Below, in pieces: positions 22,617 through 29,870 of a DNA stretch of 29,870 bases. Location of the stretch: assembly GCA_934623455.1 (NCBI GenBank), contig CAKTVK010000018.1, positions 1-29,870 on the forward strand, written 5' to 3'. This DNA is from an uncultured Eggerthellaceae bacterium (lineage in GTDB: Bacteria; Actinomycetota; Coriobacteriia; Coriobacteriales; Eggerthellaceae). The notes beneath the pieces were generated by a model. The model did no database searches, was not told where the DNA came from, and saw nothing but the letters and a program-made list of their open reading frames with translations. The position numbers and the translations under genes were made by a program. Positions within the stretch are counted from its first letter, which is position 1. Every line of letters starts with the position of its first letter.

Positions 22617-22680
22617 ATTGTATAAAAAAATAGTTTAAAAAGAAAGAAAAATGGTTTAAAAACAACTGAAAATGGTTGAG
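22617..22680 (-). promoter_or_regulatory. Promoter with three 21-bp-phased operator repeats
   Basis: AAAAATAGTTTAAAA, AAAAATGGTTTAAAA and the shorter GAAAATGGTTGAG (plus strand) have their conserved T at 22631, 22652 and 22673, exactly 21 bp apart. On the reverse strand, TACAAT (22622-22617) is a likely -10, with the first repeat in the -35/spacer region. Transcription would start about 18 bases before the ATG at 22592. The repeats probably bind the encoded HTH protein. The rest of the 393-base gene-free stretch (22681-22985) holds a CCGCGG-armed hairpin at 22919-22935 and the leader of the symporter gene. Confidence 0.6.
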
Positions 22681-22985
22681 TTTCAGCTGTGCTGCCAGCG
22701 CATCTACCGCGCCATTCGTTTGCCCGATGCGCCGCAACCCTTCGTAACAGCACGGTAACCGTATATTAACGCCGCTTAGCATTCAATTTCCCAGGTAGAA
22801 ACGTTTTGGAAAAAATGCGCCCGTACCATTCCTCTTGTAATGTTCAACGCGAAAGCGTTCGGGCTAAAAAGGCTCGTTCCAAGCGCAGGTAAAGCTCCGG
22901 CGAATCTTGCGTGCCCCTCCGCGGCGATCCCGCGGGACGAACCTTTCTAGCCATACGCTTTCCCATCGAAAGAAAGGGGAATGTC

Positions 22986-24521
22986 ATGGAGGATTTTCTA
23001 ACATCGTTCTTCATTGCTCCATTCACCGGGTTGGCTGAAGGGCTTTCAGGAGCCTCAAGTGTGCTTGACGTCATCAACGCCGTTGATGGCTTCGTGTGGG
23101 GCCCCATCATGATTTTGCTTTTGCTGTTCACGCACATTTTCATGACGGTACGCACCGGTTTCATCCAGCGAAAGCTGGCAACGGGCATCAAGCTGTCCGT
23201 CACGAAAGACGACCCTTCCAACGCCGAGGGCGACATTACCCAATTCGGTGCTTTGACCACAGCGCTTGCCGCAACCATTGGTACCGGCAACATCGTGGGT
23301 GTTGGCACGGGTCTTTTGTTCGGCGGCCCTGGCGCAATCTTTTGGATGTGGATCACGGGCATTTTGGGCATTGCCACTAAGTACGCCGAAACGCTTATTG
23401 GCGTGAAGTACCGCGTTAAGGATCACTCGGGCAAGATGCTGGGCGGCGCAATGTATGCTTTGGAGCGCGGCTTCAAAAATAAGAAGGCAGGCCGCATTCT
23501 GGCTATTCTGTTTGCCCTGTTCGCATCGCTGGCTGCGTTTGGTATTGGCGCTTCCACCCAGTCAAACTCCCTGGCTGATGCTCTGTACAATACGTCCCTG
23601 ATCGATGGCAAGGCTATTCCTCAGTGGCTCGTGGGCATTGTGGTTGTTGTTCTTGTTGCAATTGTTATCCTGGGTGGCATCAAGTCCATTTCCACGGTTT
23701 GCGAAAAGCTTGTTCCTGTTATGGCGGTCTTCTACGTGGTGTGCTGCCTGGTCATCATCGGTCTGAACGGTGAGTATCTGGGCGAAGCGATCCGCCAGAT
23801 TCTGGTAGGCGCGTTCACTCCGGCAGGTGCTGCTGGCGGCGCCGTTGGATCAACCGTTACGCTGGCATTGCAGTTCGGTTTTAAGCGTGGCATCTTCTCC
23901 AACGAAAGCGGCATGGGTTCTGCTCCTCTGGTTGCCGCATCGGCTACCACCCGCAACCCTGCACGTCAGGCGCTTGTTTCTATGACGGGTACGTTCTGGG
24001 ACACCGTTGTTGTTTGCCTGATCACCGGCCTTATGCTCATGACCACGCTGCTTGCGAACCCTGAGCTCTCTGCGGCTGTTGCGAATGGCACCATTTCTTC
24101 CGGCGCTGGTCTTGCCACCGCGGCTTTCGAGAAGATTCCCGTATTCGGTCCGCTGGTTTTGCTTGTTGGCCTGCTTACGTTCACGTACTCCACCATGCTG
24201 GGCTGGAGCCAGTACGGCAACCGTGCTATCAGCTATCTTTTCGGCAAGAAAGCAAAGACCCCGTATTACATCGCGTTCTTGCTGTTCGTGTTCTGGGGCT
24301 GCATAATGGTTGGCGATGCTGCCGGCAGCGCAGTTGTTTCGAACCTGAGCTCCACGGTGTGGAATTTCGCCGATGTGATGAACGCCCTGATGGCAATTCC
24401 TAACTGCATTGCAATTTTGGGTTTGTCCGCAGTTATCGCCCGCGACACGAAGCATTACGTGTATGATAACAACCTGGACGAAGTAGACACGACTGAGATT
24501 CCTCAGTTCGATGAGAAGTAA
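22986..24521 (+). CDS. Sodium:alanine symporter, AGCS family
   Basis: Membrane carrier of 511 residues taking up alanine (or glycine) with Na+. Family blocks are clear: TALAATIGTGNIVGVGTG, FWMWITGILGIATKYAE, SNESGMGSAPLVAASATTRNPARQAL and FTYSTMLGWSQYG. About ten to eleven membrane helices are expected. ATG 22986 (MEDFLTSFF) is preceded by AAAGGGG; the frame is open to 22911. Some AGCS members, such as archaeal AgcS, accept both D- and L-alanine. With the D-amino acid transaminase 167 bases downstream, D-alanine is a plausible substrate, by inference. Confidence 0.93.
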   Translation: MEDFLTSFFIAPFTGLAEGLSGASSVLDVINAVDGFVWGPIMILLLLFTHIFMTVRTGFIQRKLATGIKLSVTKDDPSNAEGDITQFGALTTALAATIGTGNIVGVGTGLLFGGPGAIFWMWITGILGIATKYAETLIGVKYRVKDHSGKMLGGAMYALERGFKNKKAGRILAILFALFASLAAFGIGASTQSNSLADALYNTSLIDGKAIPQWLVGIVVVVLVAIVILGGIKSISTVCEKLVPVMAVFYVVCCLVIIGLNGEYLGEAIRQILVGAFTPAGAAGGAVGSTVTLALQFGFKRGIFSNESGMGSAPLVAASATTRNPARQALVSMTGTFWDTVVVCLITGLMLMTTLLANPELSAAVANGTISSGAGLATAAFEKIPVFGPLVLLVGLLTFTYSTMLGWSQYGNRAISYLFGKKAKTPYYIAFLLFVFWGCIMVGDAAGSAVVSNLSSTVWNFADVMNALMAIPNCIAILGLSAVIARDTKHYVYDNNLDEVDTTEIPQFDEK

Positions 24522-24553
24522 GAAACGTGCTTAGCGTCTCTGAGCAAGGGTCG

Positions 24554-24572
24554 GGAGCGTGCAATCCGCTCC
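24554..24572 (+). terminator. Possible weak stem-loop after the symporter gene
   Basis: GGAGCG and CGCTCC pair around a 7-base loop, 33 bases past the stop. No T-run follows, so read-through into the transaminase gene is likely. Confidence 0.3.
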
Positions 24573-24688
24573 TGCCCTCTTGCGCGGGGGGTTGCCGACC
24601 TGCCGCTTTACTCAGACCGGCGTAGCGGCAATTGAGTGTATGACCATGCTTTCTCCAACGAAGGCATGCAGAAAGGAAGCGTTTTACC

Positions 24689-25543
24689 ATGGAGAATCTG
24701 GGCTACTACAACGGAACGTACGGCCTGCTTGAAGAAATGAGCATCCCCATGAACGATCGCGTTCACTGGTTTGGCGATGGCGTGTACGATGCCGGTCCTG
24801 CCCGCAATTACAAGATTTTCGCCATGGAGGAACATCTGGATCGTTTCTTCAATAGCGCGCGACTGACCGATATTCAGATTCCTGTGTCGCGTGACGAGCT
24901 GCGCGATTTGCTGAATGATTTGGTGAAGAAAGTGGATTCTCCCGAGCATTTCGTATATTACCAGGTCACGCGTGGCGGCATGGCGCCCCGCTCTCACGAT
25001 TACGAGGAAAACGTGCCGGGTAACTTGTGGGTTATGATTAAGCCTCAGGTTATGCCCGATGGCACTGAGCGCATCAAGCTGCGCAGCGAACAAGACACGC
25101 GCTTCTTCCACTGCAACGTTAAAACACTGAATCTGCTGCCTGCCGTTATGAGCTCGCAAGCGGCTAAGCGCGAAGGCGTGGCGGAAACGGTGTTCTACCG
25201 CAAAGAGATGGGCAACCGCGTTACGGAATGCGCCCACAGCAACGTTTCCATCATTTTGAACAACGAGCTGTGGACGGCACCCACCGACAACTTGATTTTG
25301 CCGGGCATCGCGCGAAAGCACCTGATCAAAGCGGCAAACAAGCTGGGCATTCCCGTTCACGAAGAGCCGTATGACTTGGACACGCTGCGCGGTGCGCAAG
25401 AGATTATCGTGACCAGCTCCTCGAATCTGTGCCGGTTCGCAAAAGAATTCGAGGGCAAGCCGTTCGGCGGCGGCGCCCCTGAAATCGCCGAAGCGCTGCG
25501 CGTAGAGGTGCACCGCGAATTCGCCGAGGCAACGGCGCTTTAG
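24689..25543 (+). CDS. D-amino acid transaminase (PLP class IV)
   Basis: PLP enzyme of 284 residues that would exchange the amino group between D-alanine and 2-oxoglutarate, giving pyruvate and D-glutamate. The PLP lysine K145 is in HCNVKTLNLLPAV, followed by the conserved Glu in VTECAHSNVSII and LILPGIARKHLI. The R101-x-H103 pair (TRGGMAPRSHDY) corresponds to the carboxylate trap of D-amino acid aminotransferases. It favours this assignment over branched-chain aminotransferase (ilvE) or aminodeoxychorismate lyase, which remain alternatives. AAAGGA lies about 12 bases before the ATG. It sits between an alanine symporter and a D-glutamate-cyclase-like gene. Confidence 0.88.
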   Translation: MENLGYYNGTYGLLEEMSIPMNDRVHWFGDGVYDAGPARNYKIFAMEEHLDRFFNSARLTDIQIPVSRDELRDLLNDLVKKVDSPEHFVYYQVTRGGMAPRSHDYEENVPGNLWVMIKPQVMPDGTERIKLRSEQDTRFFHCNVKTLNLLPAVMSSQAAKREGVAETVFYRKEMGNRVTECAHSNVSIILNNELWTAPTDNLILPGIARKHLIKAANKLGIPVHEEPYDLDTLRGAQEIIVTSSSNLCRFAKEFEGKPFGGGAPEIAEALRVEVHREFAEATAL

Positions 25544-25640
25544 GGCTGTTCCAGCTGAAGGTTCAGTGAGCTAAGGGCATAACAATCTAAAGCGTGCGCT
25601 TTTCGTTTTCTCTTGACACAACAAAACAAGCGAGGAAAAA

Positions 25641-26459
25641 ATGGAATCGATCGAAGAGATCGTCCTGCGGTATTCTGCGCGCGGAATGACGCATTTGACT
25701 TCACAGCTGCCTCTTGATTTTTGCATGAATGCCGCCCGCGAGATCTTGTCGTGGGCACGCGGCAGCGTGCTTTTACTGACGGGTTTCGATGTGGGTGGCG
25801 CTCCGGAAACCGATGGTCCTACGGGCACGTATGTTATGGCGCGCGCCCTTGCCGATCTGGGCTATACGCCGATTGTGGTCTCCGAGCCTGCGACCTGCGC
25901 TTTCTTTTCCGCAATGGGGATTGAGACGCAAGAAGTGTTGCCTGGTGACGCGCCGAGCTATTTTGATGAGTTGCTTGATGTTCTGGCGCCTGTGGGCATT
26001 ATCTCCATTGAGCGCTGTGGTCGAAATGGCCACGGGAAGTATTGCAACATGCGTGGCAAGGATATATCTGCGCGCACATCGCCGCTGGATGAGCTTGTTC
26101 TACGTGCCACACGCACAGCTATTCCTACTGTTGGTGTGGGCGATGGCGGCAACGAGATAGGCATGGGGAACGTCTCTCAGCTTATCTCGGAAAAACTGGC
26201 ACTTGATCCTTGCTCGGTAACGGTTGACTGCCTGGTGGTTGCCACGGTTTCCAACTGGGGAGCGTACGGCATTGTGCAGGCAATGGGGAAGTGCGCGGGA
26301 AAACCGCTTCTTCCTGCGTTTGACCAGGTAAAACGGTTCTATCAGTTCATTGTCGATCGCGGTAGCGTTGATGGCACCACGGGAAAGCGCCAAGTAACGG
26401 TCGATGGCTTCTCCATGGATGTTGAGCGCAGCATCGTGGAGGCGCTGCATCGCGTATAG
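25641..26459 (+). CDS. DUF4392 protein, D-glutamate-cyclase-like
   Basis: A 272-residue cytoplasmic protein of the DUF4392 family, related to the C-terminal part of mammalian D-glutamate cyclase, which turns D-glutamate into 5-oxo-D-proline. Family motifs are clear: TGFDVGGAPETDGPTG (47-62), SIERCGRNGHGKYCNMRG (122-139) and GVGDGGNEIGMGN (165-177). GAGG lies just before the ATG. It follows the D-amino acid transaminase by 97 bases. Activity of stand-alone bacterial members is not firmly established in my knowledge, so the D-glutamate role rests on family relation plus context. Confidence 0.85.
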   Translation: MESIEEIVLRYSARGMTHLTSQLPLDFCMNAAREILSWARGSVLLLTGFDVGGAPETDGPTGTYVMARALADLGYTPIVVSEPATCAFFSAMGIETQEVLPGDAPSYFDELLDVLAPVGIISIERCGRNGHGKYCNMRGKDISARTSPLDELVLRATRTAIPTVGVGDGGNEIGMGNVSQLISEKLALDPCSVTVDCLVVATVSNWGAYGIVQAMGKCAGKPLLPAFDQVKRFYQFIVDRGSVDGTTGKRQVTVDGFSMDVERSIVEALHRV

Positions 26460-26514
26460 TGTGCCCGGTGCGTGCCTGGCGTGCCTTCCTCGGCGCTTTC
26501 TCTTGAAAGCTTTC

Positions 26515-26564
26515 CCTAAAAAATCCCCCGATCATGGTTCTTTGCAGCCTTGACCGGGGGATTT
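26515..26564. terminator. Bidirectional rho-independent terminator between convergent genes
   Basis: AAATCCCCCG (26521-26530) and CGGGGGATTT (26555-26564) form a perfect 10-bp stem, extended by an inner TCATGG/CCTTGA pairing. Reading the reverse strand, the stem runs into six T residues, a textbook terminator for the large surface-protein gene. In the forward direction the T-run is poorer (ATTTGCGTTTT). Confidence 0.85.
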
Positions 26565-26606
26565 GCGTTTTAGGGGGGCACTTTTTCGGTTTAGGGGCGC
26601 CTCGGC

Positions 26607-29600
26607 TCAGTCCATGCGCGGCTTACGCGCGCCCCATCCGCACAGAGCGGCATGCTGAATGGCGAAGGCGTCTTCAGCGTAGACCTGGCCATCGGGTGCG
26701 CCGCTTGCTCCCGTAACATCGGCGCGCTCGAATAGCTGGTCATAATCAGTGTGATCCTTGTAGAAATCAGTTGTGGCAATGTCGTAGGCGATTTGAGCGT
26801 CCACAATGTTCACCACGCCGTTTCCGCTTACGTCGCCACGTTCATAGACAACGGTTGCGGACAGGTTCAGCCGTTCGCTGTAGCTATCGTAAGACATGCC
26901 TTCCTTATAGGCGGTAATGCGGAATTTCGTATCTTTCGTTACCGTTATGGGCCCAGTGTATTCAATGCGCGTGCCTTCGGGCTTGCAGGGGCAGGTATTG
27001 TCGGTGGTGTAGTAGATGGTTGCGCCTTCGGTTGCACACGTAATCTCAAGCGTGGATCCGCAGGCAACCGTTACGTCGTTCTCTTTCGGCGAGAGTGCGC
27101 CGAATTCTTGCCCGTCGATTACCGCCACGGGGCGTGCCGGCTGCGCTGCATCCGATGTCACGCGTACAGGGAGCTCCTTTGCGAGTGTGGTGCCGGGAAT
27201 GGAAAGCGTAAGCGTGGTAAGGCCTGGTAGTTTACCCGAAAGTCCGAATGTCGCTTTTCCTTCCTCGTCGGTTGTCAAGGCGATGGACGCCTCTCCCTCC
27301 ACGCCCTCCGTGTTGCTTGAACTACGCGTAAATGCTGCGATGTCAATCGATCCCATGCTTGCCACGACCATTTGATTTGCGGCGGGGGTGCCATCGGAAA
27401 AACGGGTGTAGACCACCACGGTTGTATCTTGTGCGCCGTTTTCCTGCACGACCACGGCGTTCTCGTAATTCGTCACTAACGTGGCAGGACGCTTATATAC
27501 AATCGCCTGCGTTGTCCACGTGTCGCTTCCGTTGGTTCTCAGCGCGCGGTCCACGTAGTTTTGCGCTCCTTGCAGGGCAAACGTTATCATGCTGTGCTCT
27601 TCCAGTTGCGTCGCGGGATACACGCGAAGCACGCGCGATAGCGCCCCGTAGCCATCTGCTTCGGAAGCTTGCTGGACATCCACCCATTCAACGCGCGCCG
27701 CGGCTGCGTCGTCGATGGTTGCCGCAACATCAGGATTCGCTTTCATGTACTGGTCAAACGTGATCTCAATATATTCGGGATCGGCCCAGAAGTATGTTAC
27801 GGTGGGGTCTTCAGTGGACTTCAGGCTTATCTTGAGCCCCGATTGAATGGGAAGTACCGGAAGCCACGCGGTGGATGCTTGCTCGTAGCCCTCTTTTTCC
27901 ACGCGCACTTGGTATTGGCCGGTGGGGGTGTCCCACGCAAACGCGCCATCGGCACCCGTTATCTGCGGGTTTACCTGCTCATAGGCCGCGGCGTTCCATA
28001 ACGTGCCCTGTTCATCGTCCGGAGCATTTTTGCCGCGCGTCCAGACGCTTGCCGTGGCTCCCTGAACGGGGTTTGTCTCCAGCGCCTCGTATATCGTGCC
28101 CGATGGGTCAACGATAATCGATGCGTCCATGCTGTGCTTGCCGTTCTTTCCGGTTCGGTTGCTTCCCGAGCTGCCGCTGCTTCCCGTTGCGGAGCTCTCT
28201 TCGTCTTCCTTGTCCTTTGCGGTCTCCTTGCAAACGCTCTTGCGGTACTCCGTGGCTTCCAGGTACTTGTTGTTTGCAACGTCGATCCACGGCGCGCGGT
28301 AAAGGTGCGTTGCATTGGAGCTCACGTCAACGGCCAGACCGGCTTTTCCTACCACGTTGCCCGCTACCTGGCCAAATTTCTGCACTCCAGCAGAAGAGGG
28401 GTCGCACGTGCCCATGGACAGAATCGATGCTGCCGCACTCACATGAAGGTTGATAATGCTCCATTGGGCATCGGCGTAGCAATGAGCTTCTTCGACCTGC
28501 AGGATTTCCTTGAGCTCTTCGGCGGCGTCGCGCTCTGCGTAAAGGGCATCCAGGCAGCGCTTGCATTCGCTTTCGCAAGGGTTCTTTTGCTTCCAGAAAA
28601 GAATCCATCGGTTGATGTCCTCGATGTCAGCGTCAAGAAGCCCCAGCGTGTCGGAAATGTTGAACCAGGAGTTGCATGCGTTGTAGGTGCCGTAAGCATT
28701 GGCCGCGGTACCTAGAATGGGTATCCAGGTGGCAAGGTCATTGAGGTTTTTCGAGACCCAGTTGCTCTTAGCGCTTGTTTTTACTGCTTGCTCTTGGCTT
28801 GATGCGACTGCTTGGGCGGCATCGGTTGTTTTCTTCAAGTTCGCTTTGAACTTCAAGGGGTCCTTTGCCAAGCTTACTTTTTTGGAGGCACTCGCCACGT
28901 TCGAAGCTGCGGTGCCTGCAGCGGTTTGCGTTGTTGCGGAAAGGGATGTGGATACAACAGCCTCTTCGCTTTCTGCCAACGAGTCCAGGATCATTCCTGC
29001 TGCGGTGAAGCGTGCCCATTCGTAGGTATCCTTCATCGCGCCCAGCGAGTATTGCCATTTATCCAGGAAGTTGGGGGTGTATGAGGTAATGCGCGGTTCC
29101 TGATCTTGCGCTGCGGCGGGCGGCTGCTCGGTTACCACGGCAGTGTAACCGTAGTACTTGCCGTCGGCTTTTTGCTTGTCGCTTACGTACAGGTCAACGG
29201 TGAAATTGCCGTTGGTTGTGGTAAGCTCTGCATCTCCTGCGGGAATGCTAGGCTTCTGCTTAACGGCAAGCTTGCCTTTTTCTTCGAGATTCTTGTCAAG
29301 CAGGGCAGAAGGCGTCCCGGCGGCGCTGGGCGACCCCACATCAAGCATGCTGCCTGTCTTTTCAGCTGCGTTTTTCGTGGCGCGCGCTGCTCTTTGACTT
29401 GCAGCATTGTTTGCGCTTACGGCTGTCTCCACAGCATCGAAGAAGTCCTTCGCGTTCTTTGCGGCTTGTGTGTCATCGCCGTACCAATCTGTGATTTCGT
29501 CTACCGAAGGGGCAGTGTAGGGCACGGGTTCGGGGTAGGTGCCCGCAAACAGTTCAGCTTCCACGGTGCGCATCCAGGCATCGATGTCAATGTCTTCGAA

Positions 29601-29870
29601 CATGCGTGCGGGGTCGCTGAAATCGGGCATGAGCGCTTCGATTTCCGCAATGGCGTCATCCAGCGCGGCTTGATCTTCTTCAGAGAGCTCCTCGTTGTCT
29701 TTTTCCGCCTTGAGCGTGTCGGCAAGTCCTTCAAGCACGTCTTTCGTGTCGGAGCAAATCTGCTGTGCGTCGTCGCTAATCATGTTGTCAACGGTATCGT
29801 TTGACCACAGCAGTTCCTGAAGCCACGCATAATTCTTGGTGGCTTCCTCTTGCGCGCGCTGGGCCAGGCG
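26607..29870 (-). CDS. Very large surface protein with chitobiase-like and dockerin-like C-terminal modules (partial)
   Basis: The open frame runs off the right edge without a start, so at least 1087 residues are present and the N-terminus is missing. Numbered from the first in-window Met (29783): acidic helical region (1-130), alpha-helical Ala/Ser-rich segments with a Cys cluster (CESECKRC, near 410), then a Ser/Gly linker (about 540). A carboxypeptidase-regulatory-like beta domain follows (NPVQGATASVW, ADGAFAWDTPTGQYQVRVEKEGYEQ), then Ig-like beta domains. A chitobiase C-terminal-like domain (about 909-982) and a dockerin-like domain (983-1058) close the chain, the latter with the calcium loop DVSGNGVVNIVD. 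It is probably secreted and adhesive or scaffold-bound. A strong terminator follows. Confidence 0.85.
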   Translation of the reverse strand, partial: RLAQRAQEEATKNYAWLQELLWSNDTVDNMISDDAQQICSDTKDVLEGLADTLKAEKDNEELSEEDQAALDDAIAEIEALMPDFSDPARMFEDIDIDAWMRTVEAELFAGTYPEPVPYTAPSVDEITDWYGDDTQAAKNAKDFFDAVETAVSANNAASQRAARATKNAAEKTGSMLDVGSPSAAGTPSALLDKNLEEKGKLAVKQKPSIPAGDAELTTTNGNFTVDLYVSDKQKADGKYYGYTAVVTEQPPAAAQDQEPRITSYTPNFLDKWQYSLGAMKDTYEWARFTAAGMILDSLAESEEAVVSTSLSATTQTAAGTAASNVASASKKVSLAKDPLKFKANLKKTTDAAQAVASSQEQAVKTSAKSNWVSKNLNDLATWIPILGTAANAYGTYNACNSWFNISDTLGLLDADIEDINRWILFWKQKNPCESECKRCLDALYAERDAAEELKEILQVEEAHCYADAQWSIINLHVSAAASILSMGTCDPSSAGVQKFGQVAGNVVGKAGLAVDVSSNATHLYRAPWIDVANNKYLEATEYRKSVCKETAKDKEDEESSATGSSGSSGSNRTGKNGKHSMDASIIVDPSGTIYEALETNPVQGATASVWTRGKNAPDDEQGTLWNAAAYEQVNPQITGADGAFAWDTPTGQYQVRVEKEGYEQASTAWLPVLPIQSGLKISLKSTEDPTVTYFWADPEYIEITFDQYMKANPDVAATIDDAAAARVEWVDVQQASEADGYGALSRVLRVYPATQLEEHSMITFALQGAQNYVDRALRTNGSDTWTTQAIVYKRPATLVTNYENAVVVQENGAQDTTVVVYTRFSDGTPAANQMVVASMGSIDIAAFTRSSSNTEGVEGEASIALTTDEEGKATFGLSGKLPGLTTLTLSIPGTTLAKELPVRVTSDAAQPARPVAVIDGQEFGALSPKENDVTVACGSTLEITCATEGATIYYTTDNTCPCKPEGTRIEYTGPITVTKDTKFRITAYKEGMSYDSYSERLNLSATVVYERGDVSGNGVVNIVDAQIAYDIATTDFYKDHTDYDQLFERADVTGASGAPDGQVYAEDAFAIQHAALCGWGARKPRMD

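Noticed and set aside
22850..22985. Possible riboswitch in the symporter leader (AAAGCTCCGG and paired GC stems)
   Set aside because: I tried to match glycine and cyclic-di-GMP aptamer consensus elements and the conserved cores are not present; only generic hairpins remain.
24608..25513. 301-residue reverse-strand ORF over the transaminase gene
   Set aside because: It is antisense to a gene with intact catalytic motifs and has no domain of its own.

Overview
The window looks like a chromosomal segment from a gut- or mouth-type actinobacterium. The best guess is class Coriobacteriia, family Eggerthellaceae (Slackia or Eggerthella relatives). This rests on moderately high GC, the style of the proteins, paired pdxS/pdxT, a divergent MoeA, a YtrA-type ABC operon and a large dockerin-bearing surface protein. 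It is inference from memory of such proteins, with no database comparison. No rRNA, tRNA, CRISPR array or intact transposase was seen.

Layout. Bases 1-500 hold one small unrecognised reverse-strand gene. Bases 579-4852 form a phosphate-type block: a Pit phosphate transporter, its DUF47/PhoU-like partner, and a PhoB/PhoR-like response regulator and histidine kinase. An arylamine N-acetyltransferase follows (5032-5793). Bases 5978-10218 are an accessory zone: an XRE/zinc-ribbon regulator, an AT-rich GNAT acetyltransferase, a 35-residue membrane protein, a methyltransferase carrying an in-frame palindromic insertion, a pRiA4b ORF-3-like protein and a zinc-ribbon membrane protein. Three copies of a GGGGACGG-cored palindrome and a 230-bp inverted-repeat element are scattered through this zone.

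Bases 10480-12906 are a DNA-damage module: a LexA-type operator overlapping the start codon of a Y-family polymerase, plus a coupled small partner gene. On the reverse strand, 12930-15124 is a GntR(YtrA)-ABC ATPase-permease operon. It is divergent from pdxS-pdxT (15402-16954), which makes pyridoxal 5'-phosphate. Next come an orphan, 5'-damaged molybdate/tungstate-type ABC ATPase, an exported ComEC-like metallo-beta-lactamase-fold protein, a second 234-bp inverted-repeat element and a divergent MoeA.

Bases 21264-22680 encode, on the reverse strand, an HTH-HipA-like kinase fusion whose promoter carries three repeats at exact 21-bp spacing. Bases 22986-26459 hold an AGCS sodium:alanine symporter, a D-amino acid transaminase and a DUF4392/D-glutamate-cyclase-like protein. 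Together they suggest a route from alanine uptake through D-alanine and D-glutamate to 5-oxo-D-proline. The last 3.3 kb is the 3' part of a very large surface protein ending in chitobiase-like and dockerin-like modules; it runs off the window.

The observations most worth following up are the D-amino acid cassette, the (CT)n repeat lying between the -35 and -10 of a membrane-protein promoter (a phase-variation architecture), the palindrome inserted in frame in a methyltransferase, the two related inverted-repeat elements, and the phased operator of the HipA-like fusion gene.
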